A stretch of 13,615 bases of DNA from an uncultured Oscillibacter sp. (GCA_948435975.1 CAOJHG010000014.1:1-13615), one strand, 5' to 3'. Counted from the stretch's first letter, positions 7,114-13,615 are shown. The notes: generated from the sequence alone by a model not told the origin. Program-made: numbers and translations.

Positions 7114-8028
7114 ATGAAAACATTAGCCAATGAATGCAAAATCGCAGTCGTTCAGGCAGAACCCGTTTTGTTTGATAAGGACGCCTGCTTGATGAAGGCG
7201 GCTGCTTTGATTGAGGAATGCGTCAGGAACCGGGCCGAATTGGTTGTCTTTCCGGAATTGTTCATTCCGGGATATCCATACGGGATGAATTTCGGCTTTG
7301 CCACCGGCTGCCGTACAAGCAGCGGCCGCGAGGACTGGAAACGATATTACGACAACTCGATTCTTGCGGACGGCCCCGAGGTCCAGACCTTGAAGGAGCT
7401 TGCGCAGAAGCATCATATTTACCTGAGCATAGGGTATTCCGAACGGGACGCCCTGAACGGCACGCTTTATAACTCCAACCTGATGATTTCCCCTGATGGG
7501 ACCGCTCTGAACCACAGGAAGCTGAAGCCCACAGGGAGCGAACGGGTGATATGGGGAGACGCTGACCGGGATTATTTTCCCATTATGGATACGCCTTGGG
7601 GGGCAATGGGGAATCTGATCTGCTGGGAAAGCTACATGCCGCTTGCCAGAGTTGCGCTTTATGAGCAGGGCGTCTCGCTCTACATTTCGCCGAACACCAA
7701 CGACAACGAGGAATGGCAGAATACAATCCGCCATATTGCAATTGAGGGACACTGTTATTTCATCAACTGTGATATGATTATCCGGAAAGCCTCCTATCCG
7801 AGTGACTTGAAGGAAGCCTCCGCCGTCAGCCGCCTGCCGGACATCCTTTGCCGGGGCGGCAGCTGCGTGATTGACCCCTTCGGGCATCTGGCAAGCGAAT
7901 GCCTCTGGGATGACGAAGGAATCCTGTATACCACGCTTGACATGCAGAAGGTTCCCGCAAGCAGGATGGAACATGACGTGTGCGGACATTACGCTAGGCC
8001 TGATGTGGTGAAGCTGCTCCGCGTATAA
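7114..8028 (+). CDS. Nitrilase (carbon-nitrogen hydrolase family)
   Basis: This 304-residue carbon-nitrogen hydrolase most resembles true nitrilases, which convert nitriles to carboxylic acids and ammonia. The Glu-Lys-Cys triad is visible: FPELF with Glu48, HRKLKPT with Lys136, and NLICWESYMPLAR with Cys170. The CWE..MPLAR context is typical of the nitrilase branch rather than of amidases, N-carbamoylases or omega-amidases. No signal peptide is present, so it is cytoplasmic. ATG 7114 is chosen because GGAG at 7104-7107 precedes it by six bases; the ATG at 7102 overlaps that site and has none of its own. It stands alone, with no transporter, nitrile hydratase or regulator beside it, so its natural substrate (a plant-derived or cyano-compound, for instance) cannot be inferred from context. 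Confidence 0.88.
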   Translation: MKTLANECKIAVVQAEPVLFDKDACLMKAAALIEECVRNRAELVVFPELFIPGYPYGMNFGFATGCRTSSGREDWKRYYDNSILADGPEVQTLKELAQKHHIYLSIGYSERDALNGTLYNSNLMISPDGTALNHRKLKPTGSERVIWGDADRDYFPIMDTPWGAMGNLICWESYMPLARVALYEQGVSLYISPNTNDNEEWQNTIRHIAIEGHCYFINCDMIIRKASYPSDLKEASAVSRLPDILCRGGSCVIDPFGHLASECLWDDEGILYTTLDMQKVPASRMEHDVCGHYARPDVVKLLRV

Positions 8029-8134
8029 CGGCGGTCCTGCCTGGGCGCTTTTATTCATAGAGACCGTCAGAGATGTCTGCATCCTTTGGGAAACGTGTAT
8101 GAGGGCTTCTGCGTTTGCGGTCAGACGGCTGCGA

Positions 8135-8179
8135 AGTTCTCCTGGAGCGCGTTGCCTGGAGAACTCCTCCTCTTTTTTT
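8135..8179 (+). terminator. Probable terminator after the nitrilase gene
   Basis: AGTTCTCC (8135-8142) pairs perfectly with GGAGAACT (8158-8165) around a 15-base loop. A seven-T run follows at 8173-8179. The seven bases between stem and T run make it imperfect. The rest of the 264-base spacer upstream of it shows no gene. Confidence 0.5.
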
Positions 8180-8209
8180 GTAAACAAACGGCAAATTTCC
8201 TTTTTCAGA

Positions 8210-8249
8210 TTGTTTTTTACTCAGAAGTGTGTTATCCTGTGAACAGGAT
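8210..8249 (+). promoter_or_regulatory. Promoter with overlapping palindrome for the P-loop gene
   Basis: TTGTTT (8210-8215), a 17-base spacer and TATCCT (8233-8238) form a plausible sigma-A promoter. A perfect palindrome, ATCCTGTGAACAGGAT (8234-8249, arms of seven around GA), covers the -10 box and the bases just after it, a typical place for a repressor site. Confidence 0.5.
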
Positions 8250-8292
8250 GAGATATCCAATGGAAAATCTAATATGACAGGAGTGAAAAACT

Positions 8293-8703
8293 ATGGTCAG
8301 ATTGATCATGGGAACGAAGGGTTCCGGAAAAACCAAAAAGCTCATCGAACTGATTAACAACGCGGCGAAGGATGAACCGGGTCACGTGATCTGCATTGAG
8401 GCGAATCGCAGTCTGTCACACGATATCCACTATCAGATCCGTTTGATCGAAGCCAGCGAATATAAGCTGAACAGCTACGACGTGTATCGCGGCTTCATCA
8501 GCGGCCTCTATGCGGGCAACTACGATATCTCCCACATGTTCATCGACAATCTGTGCAAGACTGTCGGCCGGGACGTGGACAGGGATACCGAGGCGTTCAT
8601 CACCTGGCTGGACGCCTTCGGCGAGCAGAACGGCATCAAGTTCACCGTGACTATCAGCGCCGACGCCTCCGCTCTCAGCGAGGATATGCAGCGCTTCCTG
8701 TAA
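8293..8703 (+). CDS. Short P-loop NTPase-like protein of unknown function
   Basis: This is a 136-residue cytoplasmic protein opening directly with a Walker A motif, GTKGSGKT at residues 7-14. A likely Walker B strand (HMFIDN, Asp85) follows. The short length, with the P-loop at the very N-terminus, resembles the small kinase or thymidine-kinase-like P-loop fold, but no zinc-binding lasso or substrate motif of thymidine kinase is present, so I do not assign a reaction. ATG 8293 is supported by AGGAG (8279-8283) nine bases upstream. It has its own promoter with an overlapping palindrome and ends at a strong bidirectional terminator, so it is a single-gene unit. I recall similar proteins as conserved hypotheticals in gut Clostridia, but that is memory, not a search. 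Confidence 0.8.
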   Translation: MVRLIMGTKGSGKTKKLIELINNAAKDEPGHVICIEANRSLSHDIHYQIRLIEASEYKLNSYDVYRGFISGLYAGNYDISHMFIDNLCKTVGRDVDRDTEAFITWLDAFGEQNGIKFTVTISADASALSEDMQRFL

Positions 8704-8714
8704 GCAAAAAAGAA

Positions 8715-8750
8715 AGAGCCTCCATCCGGGTGATGGAGGTTCTCTTTTTC
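8715..8750. terminator. Bidirectional terminator between convergent genes
   Basis: AGAGCCTCCATC (8715-8726) and GATGGAGGTTCT (8732-8743) form a 12-pair stem with one G-T and a five-base loop. Plus-strand transcripts meet CTTTTTC; on the minus strand the stem is followed by TTTCTTTTTTGC. It ends both the P-loop gene and the convergent membrane protein gene. Confidence 0.88.
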
Positions 8751-9179
8751 TCAGCATCGGGCGGCCTGCCGCCAGGCATACAGGAATAAAAGAAGAAGTC
8801 CGCCTGTGAGGGCGTATGCTGAGGAGAGGAGCTTTGAGGCAAAGAGACTGTACGCGAAGAGCATCAGTACCGCCGACGCGCCGAAGAAAAGAACGCGGTC
8901 TGCGTGGGCCTTGTCGGAAAGACCAGAGAGGTCAAAGACGGACCGAAGGGTGATGACCGACTCCCGCCGGATTCTGCGGCCCTGAATCAGCGTACAGGCG
9001 TTCAGAAGGGCGATTACAATTACTGCAACAATCCACAGCAGGGGGATGAACAAAAGCGCCGCCTGGTGTTCCACACCGCTGACGCCGGCCCTCATGGAAC
9101 TGAGAGACGCCGCGAAGAAGCACGCGCCGTTTGCCAGAGAAACCAGACACATAATCATCCAGAAGGTCCACTTTTTCAT
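8751..9179 (-). CDS. Four-helix integral membrane protein of unknown function
   Basis: This is a 142-residue protein of which about two thirds is hydrophobic. Four membrane segments are visible: FWMIMCLVSLANGACFF near the start, ALLFIPLLWIVAVIVIALL, VLFFGASAVLMLFAYSLF and LTGGLLLLFLYAW at the C-terminus. A basic loop (GRRIRRES) between helices two and three suggests that loop is cytoplasmic. No catalytic or transport motif is recognised. I chose the start at 9179 because AAAGGA lies nine bases upstream on the minus strand; an in-frame ATG seven codons earlier overlaps that site. The gene is transcribed alone, converging on the P-loop gene at a shared terminator. A TGC-TATTAT element on the minus strand near 9216-9221 could be its extended -10 box. 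Confidence 0.72.
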   Translation of the reverse strand: MKKWTFWMIMCLVSLANGACFFAASLSSMRAGVSGVEHQAALLFIPLLWIVAVIVIALLNACTLIQGRRIRRESVITLRSVFDLSGLSDKAHADRVLFFGASAVLMLFAYSLFASKLLSSAYALTGGLLLLFLYAWRQAARC

Positions 9180-9293
9180 GCTGGTATTTCCTTTCGTCAT
9201 TGGAATATGCCCCATAATAGCACAGCGCCTCCAGCAAATCATTTTCTTTTTGTTAATTTTTGCCTGAATTGCGGAAGGTTCGCATGGTTTTTC

Positions 9294-9322
9294 TTTTCAT
9301 TTCCGGGAAAGCGTGATATAAT
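9294..9322 (+). promoter_or_regulatory. Extended -10 promoter of the Nudix/walRK-like operon
   Basis: A perfect TATAAT (9317-9322) preceded by TGA (extended -10) has a weak -35, TTTTCA (9294-9299), with a 17-base spacer. It is the only convincing promoter seen before the operon. It would give a leader of about 95 bases before the Nudix gene. Confidence 0.7.
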
Positions 9323-9335
9323 GACAAAATATCAA

Positions 9336-9402
9336 GACGGGAGATAGAAGACTGGAGATGTGACAGCCGCGGAAGCACGTCTCTTATCTCGTATCTCCTG
9401 TC
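9336..9402 (+). promoter_or_regulatory. Long foldable 5' leader of the Nudix gene
   Basis: GACGGGAGATA (9336-9346) pairs with TATCTCCTGTC (9392-9402), 11 pairs with one G-T. Inside, GAGATGTG (9355-9362) pairs with CACGTCTC (9376-9383), 8 pairs with one G-T, leaving matched 8-base internal loops and a 13-base apical loop. The hairpin fills almost the whole predicted leader and ends just before the ribosome site at 9411-9416. No known riboswitch class is recognised, and there is no T run for attenuation. Confidence 0.45.
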
Positions 9403-9425
9403 GAATAAAAGGAAGGATGACGGAT

Positions 9426-9971
9426 ATGTGTGACCGTTTGGATGAAGTATTCCTGAGCCGGGAGGACAAGTATCAAGGGAAGATTGTGACGCTCCATGTA
9501 GACAAGGTGCGCCTGCCCAACGGCGCGGAGGCTGCCCGCGAAGTGGTGGACCATCCCGGCGGCGTGGCGGTGCTGCCGCTGGACGGCGATAACAATGTGC
9601 TGACAGTGACCCAGTACCGCTACCCCTTTGGGCGGACCGTTCTGGAGATTCCGGCGGGGAAGCTGGACCACCCGGGTGAGGACCCCTATGAGGCGGGCCT
9701 GCGGGAGCTGCTGGAGGAGACCGGCGCAGTGCCGGAGGTTTACCAGTCCTTGGGGAAGATTCTGCCCTCTCCGGGATGCTACGGCGAGACGCTGTACCTG
9801 TATCTGGCAAGGGGACTGAAAATGGAGGCCCAGCATCTGGACGAGGATGAGTTTTTGAATGTGGAGCGGATTCCCTTCCAAGAGATGGTCCGCCGCTGCC
9901 TGAACGGGGAGATTGAAGACGCAAAGACCGTGGCGGCGGTATTGAAAGCGAAGCTGATTCTGGATTTATAA
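9426..9971 (+). CDS. nudF: ADP-ribose pyrophosphatase, Nudix hydrolase
   Basis: This 181-residue Nudix hydrolase resembles ADP-ribose pyrophosphatases (NudF/YqkG), which split ADP-ribose into AMP and ribose 5-phosphate as a cytoplasmic clean-up step. The N-terminal strands (GKIVTLHVDKVRLPNG..AREVVDHPGGVAVLP) and the QYRYPFGRTVLEIPAGKL segment are typical. The Nudix box runs from Gly78 to about residue 101 and ends in RELLEETGAV with the metal-binding glutamates. It is one residue longer than the canonical 23, because LDHPGE replaces the usual LDPGE; the E-x7-RE-x2-EE-x-G core is intact. ATG 9426 is chosen because GGAAGG at 9411-9416 lies nine bases away; ATG 9417 directly abuts that site. It is the first gene of the operon, 28 bases before the response regulator gene. 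Confidence 0.9.
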   Translation: MCDRLDEVFLSREDKYQGKIVTLHVDKVRLPNGAEAAREVVDHPGGVAVLPLDGDNNVLTVTQYRYPFGRTVLEIPAGKLDHPGEDPYEAGLRELLEETGAVPEVYQSLGKILPSPGCYGETLYLYLARGLKMEAQHLDEDEFLNVERIPFQEMVRRCLNGEIEDAKTVAAVLKAKLILDL

Positions 9972-9999
9972 AAGCGAAGAGGCGGGGAAAGGTGTTTGT

Positions 10000-10713
10000 A
10001 TGGCTGAGGAAAAGACCGTCCTGATCGTGGAGGACGAGAAAAATATTGTGGATATTCTGCGCTTCAATCTCCAGCGGGAGCACTACAGCACCTGTGAGGC
10101 CTATGACGGCGAGGACGGCTTGAACAAGGCCCGTTCGGAGAAGCCGGACCTGATCCTGCTGGATGTGATGCTGCCGAAGATGAACGGATTTGACGTGTGC
10201 AGGGCGCTCCGGCAGGAGGGAGACAATGTGCCTATCATTATCCTGACTGCCCGGGAGGAAGAGGAAGACAAGGTGAAGGGTCTGGAGACCGGCGCGGACG
10301 ACTATATCACAAAGCCCTTTTCCATGCGGGAGCTGATTGCCCGTGTGGGGGCCAACATCCGGCGGACAGCCATGGCGGCGCCTGCGGCAACTGCGGCGGC
10401 GGACAGCGCGATGCCGGTGGCGGGGGACCTCTCCATCAATACGGACAGCCACCAGGTGTTCCGCGCTGGAAGGGCCATTGATCTGACCCAGCGGGAGTAT
10501 GAGCTGCTGACATTTCTGGCGAGCCATCCGAACAAGGTGTATTCCCGGGTGGATTAGATGGAGCAGGTTTGGAACTATGGCTACGTCGGCGACGATGTGC
10601 GGACCGTGGATGTGACGGTGCGGCGGCTGCGGGAGAAAATCGAGGAAAACCCGGCGAGTCCGCAGTTTATCCTCACACGCCGGGGCGCGGGATATTATTT
10701 TGCGGTCAATTGA
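10000..10713 (+). pseudogene. walR: WalR-like OmpR-family response regulator with an in-frame amber stop
   Basis: This is an OmpR/PhoB-type response regulator. The receiver domain (about residues 5-120) has all key positions: Asp12, phosphoacceptor Asp55 (LLDVMLP), Thr83 and Lys105 (TKPFSMREL). A winged-helix domain begins near residue 143. Codon 186 (10555-10557) is TAG, exactly where homologues carry Leu (SRVD-*-MEQVW, against the usual RE.LLE.VW). The same frame then continues uninterrupted through the recognition helix [17 protein letters not shown] and the wing RRGAGYYF to TGA 10711-10713. Full length would be 237 residues. The product as written has 185 and should not bind DNA. ATG follows the TAG directly, so restart could yield a 51-residue tail. 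The context (PAS/HAMP kinase and YycH-like gene downstream) points to WalR; the symbol is given on that basis. Confidence 0.85.
10555..10557 (+). other. In-frame TAG interrupting the response regulator
   Basis: This TAG replaces an expected Leu codon; TTG or CTG would fit, and TTG needs one base change. It is followed at once by ATG (10558) with only a weak GGGTGG upstream. TAG is also the normal stop of the kinase gene at 12744-12746, so genome-wide reassignment of TAG is unlikely. Confidence 0.9.
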
Positions 10714-10727
10714 AAGGAGGAACAGTC

Positions 10728-10901
10728 ATGTGGGAATACGAGATCAAGCATAAGAAGAACGGGAAGAAGCGAACGATTTACGGAGAGACGGTGGGCAACG
10801 CGTTCCGGAAGTTCGGCCTGGACCGGGAGCTTTGGGTCCTGATTCAGAAGCGGGAACTGGAGGACTCGGACGGCCTGCCCCGGCAGGACCGCACGAAGTA
10901 A
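10728..10901 (+). CDS. 57-residue basic protein between regulator and kinase
   Basis: This small protein (MWEYEIKHKKNGKKRTIYGE...) is rich in Lys and Arg, has no membrane segment, and ends in an acidic-then-basic tail (ELEDSDGLPRQDRTK). It has a perfect ribosome site, AAGGAGG (10714-10720), seven bases before ATG 10728, starting directly after the regulator stop at 10713. The kinase gene begins 39 bases after its stop, so it is inside the operon. I do not recognise a family. The pattern WEYEIKHKKNGKKRTIYGETVGNAF-like (aromatic start, basic turn, short beta strands, then a helix) could be a small beta-alpha domain. Its position suggests a role connected to the two-component pair, but this is inference. 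Confidence 0.7.
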   Translation: MWEYEIKHKKNGKKRTIYGETVGNAFRKFGLDRELWVLIQKRELEDSDGLPRQDRTK

Positions 10902-10940
10902 GAGCCGCTGGGACCCGGAAAGAAGAAAGAAGGTGTCGCA

Positions 10941-12746
10941 ATGTTCCGAAGCCTCCATATGAAGCTGTCGCTGATTCTGCTGCTGCTCATCACGTCCCTG
11001 ATGGCGGTGGTGGGCTCCTTCCTGACCATCAGCGTTTCCAGCTTTTTCACCGACACCTTCTATGAACAGATCAACAGCGTCTTCGGGGTGGACCAGGGGG
11101 AATTCGTCTCCTCTCTCCGGGGCGAGGCGGCCCAGGAGGATGGCGCGGTCCGCATCAAGGATCTGCTGGAGATCACCGCCGGCAAGCTGGGCATCGACTA
11201 CCGCACCCGGAACTATTTCATCCTGGACGGAGAGACTGGGGCCTACCTCACTGGTTCCGCTGACGAATCCGCTCTTCCCAGGGAACAAAGCCCCAACCTC
11301 CTTACCGCCCGCAACGCTGTGCTTCGGGGAGACGAGACCGCTGTGGGAGACACCAGCGACATCACCGCCGATTATATGGATGTAGCCATTCCCATCTTCG
11401 GCGGCGGCAACGCGTTCATCATCTATGTTCTGGACACCCGCGACACCGTCTCCGGACTGAATGGACAGCTCTTCCTCATCATCATGCAGGCGCTGGTCAT
11501 CGGCCTGGTCATCTCCATCCTGCTCAGCTTCCTCCTCTCCAAAACGATGGTAGGCCCCCTGGAAAAGCTGACCGCCGGCGCGGAAAAAATGGCGGCAGGC
11601 AACTTTGGCAGCGCCCTCCCGGTAGAGTCCACCGACGAGATTGGCATTCTCACCGGCACCTTCAACGAAATGGCGGGGGTCCTCCAGGCTACCCTTGCCG
11701 CCATAGAGAGCGAGAGAAACAAGCTGGACACCCTCTTCCTCCACATGACCGACGGCGTGGTTGCCTTCGACCACAAGGGGACCCTGATGCACTGCAACCC
11801 CGCCGCTAAAACCATGCTCCAGCGGGCCGTGGAGGCGGACTGCACCTATGACGAGCTCTTCGGCGGCGTCTATCCCTTTCAGGACATCCTGGCGCTTCAG
11901 CGGCCCAACTATGCCGAGAGTGAGCTGCTGGCAGGGGACCGGACGCTGGAGGTGTTCCTGGCCCCCTTTTCCGACGGAGAGCGGGGCGGTGTGCTGATTG
12001 TGCTCCATGACGTGACGGAACAGCACCGCAACGAGGAGCGCCGCAAGGAATTCGTGGCCAACGTTTCCCATGAGTTGCGGACCCCCCTCACCAATGTCCG
12101 AAGCTACGCCGAGACCCTCCGGGACGCAGAGGGAGACATCCCCTTGACTACTGCCAACAGCTTCCTGGATATTATTATCACCGAGACAGACCGCATGACC
12201 CACATCGTTCAGGACCTGCTGACCCTCTCCCGCCTGGACCGGGGAGACGCGGAACTGACCCTTTCCCGCTTCCCATTCGGAGAGGCCATTGACAGCGTTG
12301 CCCGCTCCAGCGCCCTCAGTGCCCGGCAGCATGGGCATACGCTTACCTGCAACGGCACGGAACACCTTCCCCTCATCGTGGGAGACCGCAGCCGCCTGGA
12401 GCAGGTTATGATGAATATCCTGGGCAACGCCATCAAATACACCCCCGACGAAGGCCATATCCGCATCACTGCCGGCGCCATGGAGGACGCTGTCTGGATG
12501 GAGGTCTGGGACGACGGCATCGGTATCCCGGAAAAGGACCGGGAGCATATTTTCGACCGCTTCTACCGGGTGGACAAGGCCCGTTCCCGGGAGTCCGGCG
12601 GCACGGGTCTGGGATTGTCCATCGCGCAGGAGATTGTTCTGCGGCACCATGGGACCATTGCCATCGTTCCCCACGAGGGGCCGGGCACTACGGTCCGCTT
12701 GGTGCTCCCTATCGGTCAGGAGCGGGGAGGGCAGCTTATCCAATAG
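10941..12746 (+). CDS. walK: WalK-like sensor histidine kinase (HAMP-PAS-HisKA-HATPase)
   Basis: This is a 601-residue membrane sensor kinase. A membrane helix at about residues 8-31 is followed by an extracytoplasmic domain (about 32-175) and a second helix at about 177-200. Then come HAMP (about 201-253), PAS (about 262-360, starting near MTDGVVAFDHKGTLMHCNPA), HisKA with the phosphorylated His377 in FVANVSHELRTPLTNVRSY, and HATPase_c (N-box NILGNAIKYTP, G1 DDGIGIP, F-box FDRFYRVDKARS, G2 GGTGLGLSI). All catalytic motifs are intact. Architecture and position match WalK (YycG), which governs cell-wall hydrolase genes in Firmicutes; a PhoR-type role is the alternative. AAGGTG at 10930-10935 serves ATG 10941. 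It ends in TAG, 26 bases before the YycH-like gene. Its presumed partner regulator carries an internal stop. Confidence 0.9.
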   Translation: MFRSLHMKLSLILLLLITSLMAVVGSFLTISVSSFFTDTFYEQINSVFGVDQGEFVSSLRGEAAQEDGAVRIKDLLEITAGKLGIDYRTRNYFILDGETGAYLTGSADESALPREQSPNLLTARNAVLRGDETAVGDTSDITADYMDVAIPIFGGGNAFIIYVLDTRDTVSGLNGQLFLIIMQALVIGLVISILLSFLLSKTMVGPLEKLTAGAEKMAAGNFGSALPVESTDEIGILTGTFNEMAGVLQATLAAIESERNKLDTLFLHMTDGVVAFDHKGTLMHCNPAAKTMLQRAVEADCTYDELFGGVYPFQDILALQRPNYAESELLAGDRTLEVFLAPFSDGERGGVLIVLHDVTEQHRNEERRKEFVANVSHELRTPLTNVRSYAETLRDAEGDIPLTTANSFLDIIITETDRMTHIVQDLLTLSRLDRGDAELTLSRFPFGEAIDSVARSSALSARQHGHTLTCNGTEHLPLIVGDRSRLEQVMMNILGNAIKYTPDEGHIRITAGAMEDAVWMEVWDDGIGIPEKDREHIFDRFYRVDKARSRESGGTGLGLSIAQEIVLRHHGTIAIVPHEGPGTTVRLVLPIGQERGGQLIQ

Positions 12747-12772
12747 GGGAATCATGGAAGAGGAGAACGTCC

Positions 12773-13615
12773 ATGCAAGAGGAACGGAAATACTGGGATA
12801 TGGCGCAGAATGTGGTCATCACGCTGCTGTCAGTCCTGGCGGTGGTGCTGTTCACACAGACGCAGCTATACAGCCTGGGACTGGACGGCGGACAGCTTCG
12901 GGCCCTGGGGGAGTCTGGACAGGAGACCGGAGCCGTGACTGCCCAGCCCGCCGTATTGGCCGCGCCGGTGCGGGTTGTCATCAGCGGCGCTTATGGCCGT
13001 TATGGAGGGCTTGCGCTCACGACGGCGGGGGAGGGATTCGACGACCCCCTCGGACGCCGCTTGGCTGAGGCGCTGGGTTCTGCTCAGGGCTATATTCCCT
13101 GCGGCGTGGACGATTTTTTGAATGCCTTGGAGCCGCCGTCGGTTTACTACGACTTTTTGGAGCCTCTGCCGCTGTCGGTCCTGGCGGAGCTGGCGGGGGG
13201 CGAAGAGGCTGTGGGAGAGGAGACGGTTTCTGCCCGCCGTCTGGTGCTCTCTGGACAGGCGGACAGAAACGCGGCGCTGTATCTGTGGGACGGGGGAGAA
13301 GCCTGCCTGCGCTGCACCACTGCCGTCTCTGCCGACAGTCTGGAGCAGGCGGCGGGGCGGTATGAGCTGGGCGGCGCGGCCTTTGCCCTGGACTGGGAGG
13401 AAACGGAGATGGCCCCCTGGTCCCTTCTGCTGGAGGAGCTGCCCCAGCTTCCGGTCCTGGCGGCGGGGGACCCTCTTGCCTCTGGAACGGACTGGTTGCT
13501 GACGGCGCTGGGCTTTAATCCCCGCACCAGGACAAGGCACACGGAGTCCAGCGGCACAGAGATCATCATTGACGGAGACCGTTCCCTGCGCATCCGCCCA
13601 GACAAGAGCGTTTAT
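12773..13615 (+). CDS. YycH-like regulatory protein, 5' part (runs off the window)
   Basis: The frame is open from ATG 12773 to the last base, giving 281 residues without a stop. The N-terminus (MQEERKYWDMAQNVVITLL...) has a single membrane helix at about residues 13-31, so the bulk should lie outside the membrane. AGGAG at 12761-12765 is seven bases upstream. Position directly after a WalK-like kinase plus this topology match YycH, the anchored protein that modulates WalK in Firmicutes. Sequence conservation of YycH is low, so the assignment leans on context. Motif-level evidence is limited to the alternating strand/helix pattern and recurring short beta segments such as VRVVISGAYGRYGGLAL. 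A C-terminal YycI-like part, if any, lies beyond the window. Confidence 0.72.
   Translation, partial: MQEERKYWDMAQNVVITLLSVLAVVLFTQTQLYSLGLDGGQLRALGESGQETGAVTAQPAVLAAPVRVVISGAYGRYGGLALTTAGEGFDDPLGRRLAEALGSAQGYIPCGVDDFLNALEPPSVYYDFLEPLPLSVLAELAGGEEAVGEETVSARRLVLSGQADRNAALYLWDGGEACLRCTTAVSADSLEQAAGRYELGGAAFALDWEETEMAPWSLLLEELPQLPVLAAGDPLASGTDWLLTALGFNPRTRTRHTESSGTEIIIDGDRSLRIRPDKSVY

Noticed and set aside
8086..8277. 63-codon plus-strand frame in the spacer before the P-loop gene
   Set aside because: It covers the predicted terminator, promoter and palindrome; no ribosome site or domain.
9253..10527. 424-codon minus-strand frame opposite the Nudix and response regulator genes
   Set aside because: Low-complexity Pro/Arg/Ser-rich product lying over two clear genes; composition artefact.
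10555..10557. TAG reassigned to an amino acid (for example pyrrolysine) in this genome
   Set aside because: TAG is used as the ordinary stop of the kinase gene at 12744-12746, and Leu is expected here; a local lesion or error is simpler.
10695..12755. 686-codon open frame on the minus strand opposite the kinase gene
   Set aside because: The kinase frame is fully supported by ordered domains. The antisense frame has no recognisable domain and is a by-product of GC-rich third positions.
1..13615. CRISPR array, insertion sequence, tRNA/rRNA, phage genes
   Set aside because: No regularly spaced repeats, transposase or integrase motifs, tRNA cloverleaf or rRNA-like sequence was seen on reading both strands.

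Overview
The window looks like chromosome from a low-oxygen gut Firmicute of the Oscillospiraceae (Flavonifractor/Lawsonibacter/Oscillibacter-like) type. The reasons are GC-rich coding sequence with strong GGAGG-type ribosome sites, sigma-A promoters with 17-base spacers, a WalR/WalK-like two-component operon followed by a YycH-like gene, and a clostridial FMN-dependent alpha-hydroxy-acid oxidase with a Cys-rich N-terminus. The family assignment is inference from protein style; no rRNA or tRNA is present to confirm it.

Region by region: 1-2640 is an accessory and partly decayed stretch. It holds a frameshifted SUKH (SMI1/KNR4) gene, an AT-richer lipoprotein gene with a DUF4097-like repetitive beta pattern, and a 679-base stretch containing only what looks like a broken small membrane-anchored protein gene. 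2645-3664 is an alpha-hydroxy-acid oxidase with its own promoter and a good terminator. 3706-4275 is a divergent pair, a small XRE regulator (-) and a 66-residue membrane protein (+), whose shared spacer carries a 21-base-period direct repeat over a near-consensus promoter. 4356-5501 is a D,D-carboxypeptidase (PBP5/DacF type), 5644-6975 glucose-6-phosphate isomerase, and 7114-8028 a nitrilase. 8293-8703 is a 136-residue P-loop protein of unknown role. It converges on a four-helix membrane protein (8751-9179, -) across a bidirectional terminator.

The last part, 9426-13615, is one apparent operon. In order it contains ADP-ribose pyrophosphatase (Nudix), a WalR-like response regulator, a 57-residue protein, a WalK-like PAS/HAMP histidine kinase, and the start of a YycH-like membrane-anchored protein that runs off the window. 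It is probably driven by an extended -10 promoter at 9294-9322, with a strongly foldable leader before the Nudix gene. The kinase/regulator pair would be expected to control cell-wall metabolism, and the upstream D,D-carboxypeptidase acts in the same process, although no shared regulation is visible.

The most striking observation is an in-frame amber codon inside the DNA-binding domain of the WalR-like regulator, in a gene that is otherwise intact to its normal C-terminus. A homopolymer-associated frameshift in the SUKH gene and paired indels in the small gene near 2180-2513 add to it. Either several genes here are decaying or recoded, or the assembly carries uncorrected errors; raw reads would separate these. 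I found no CRISPR array, insertion sequence, phage module or recognisable novel defence system.
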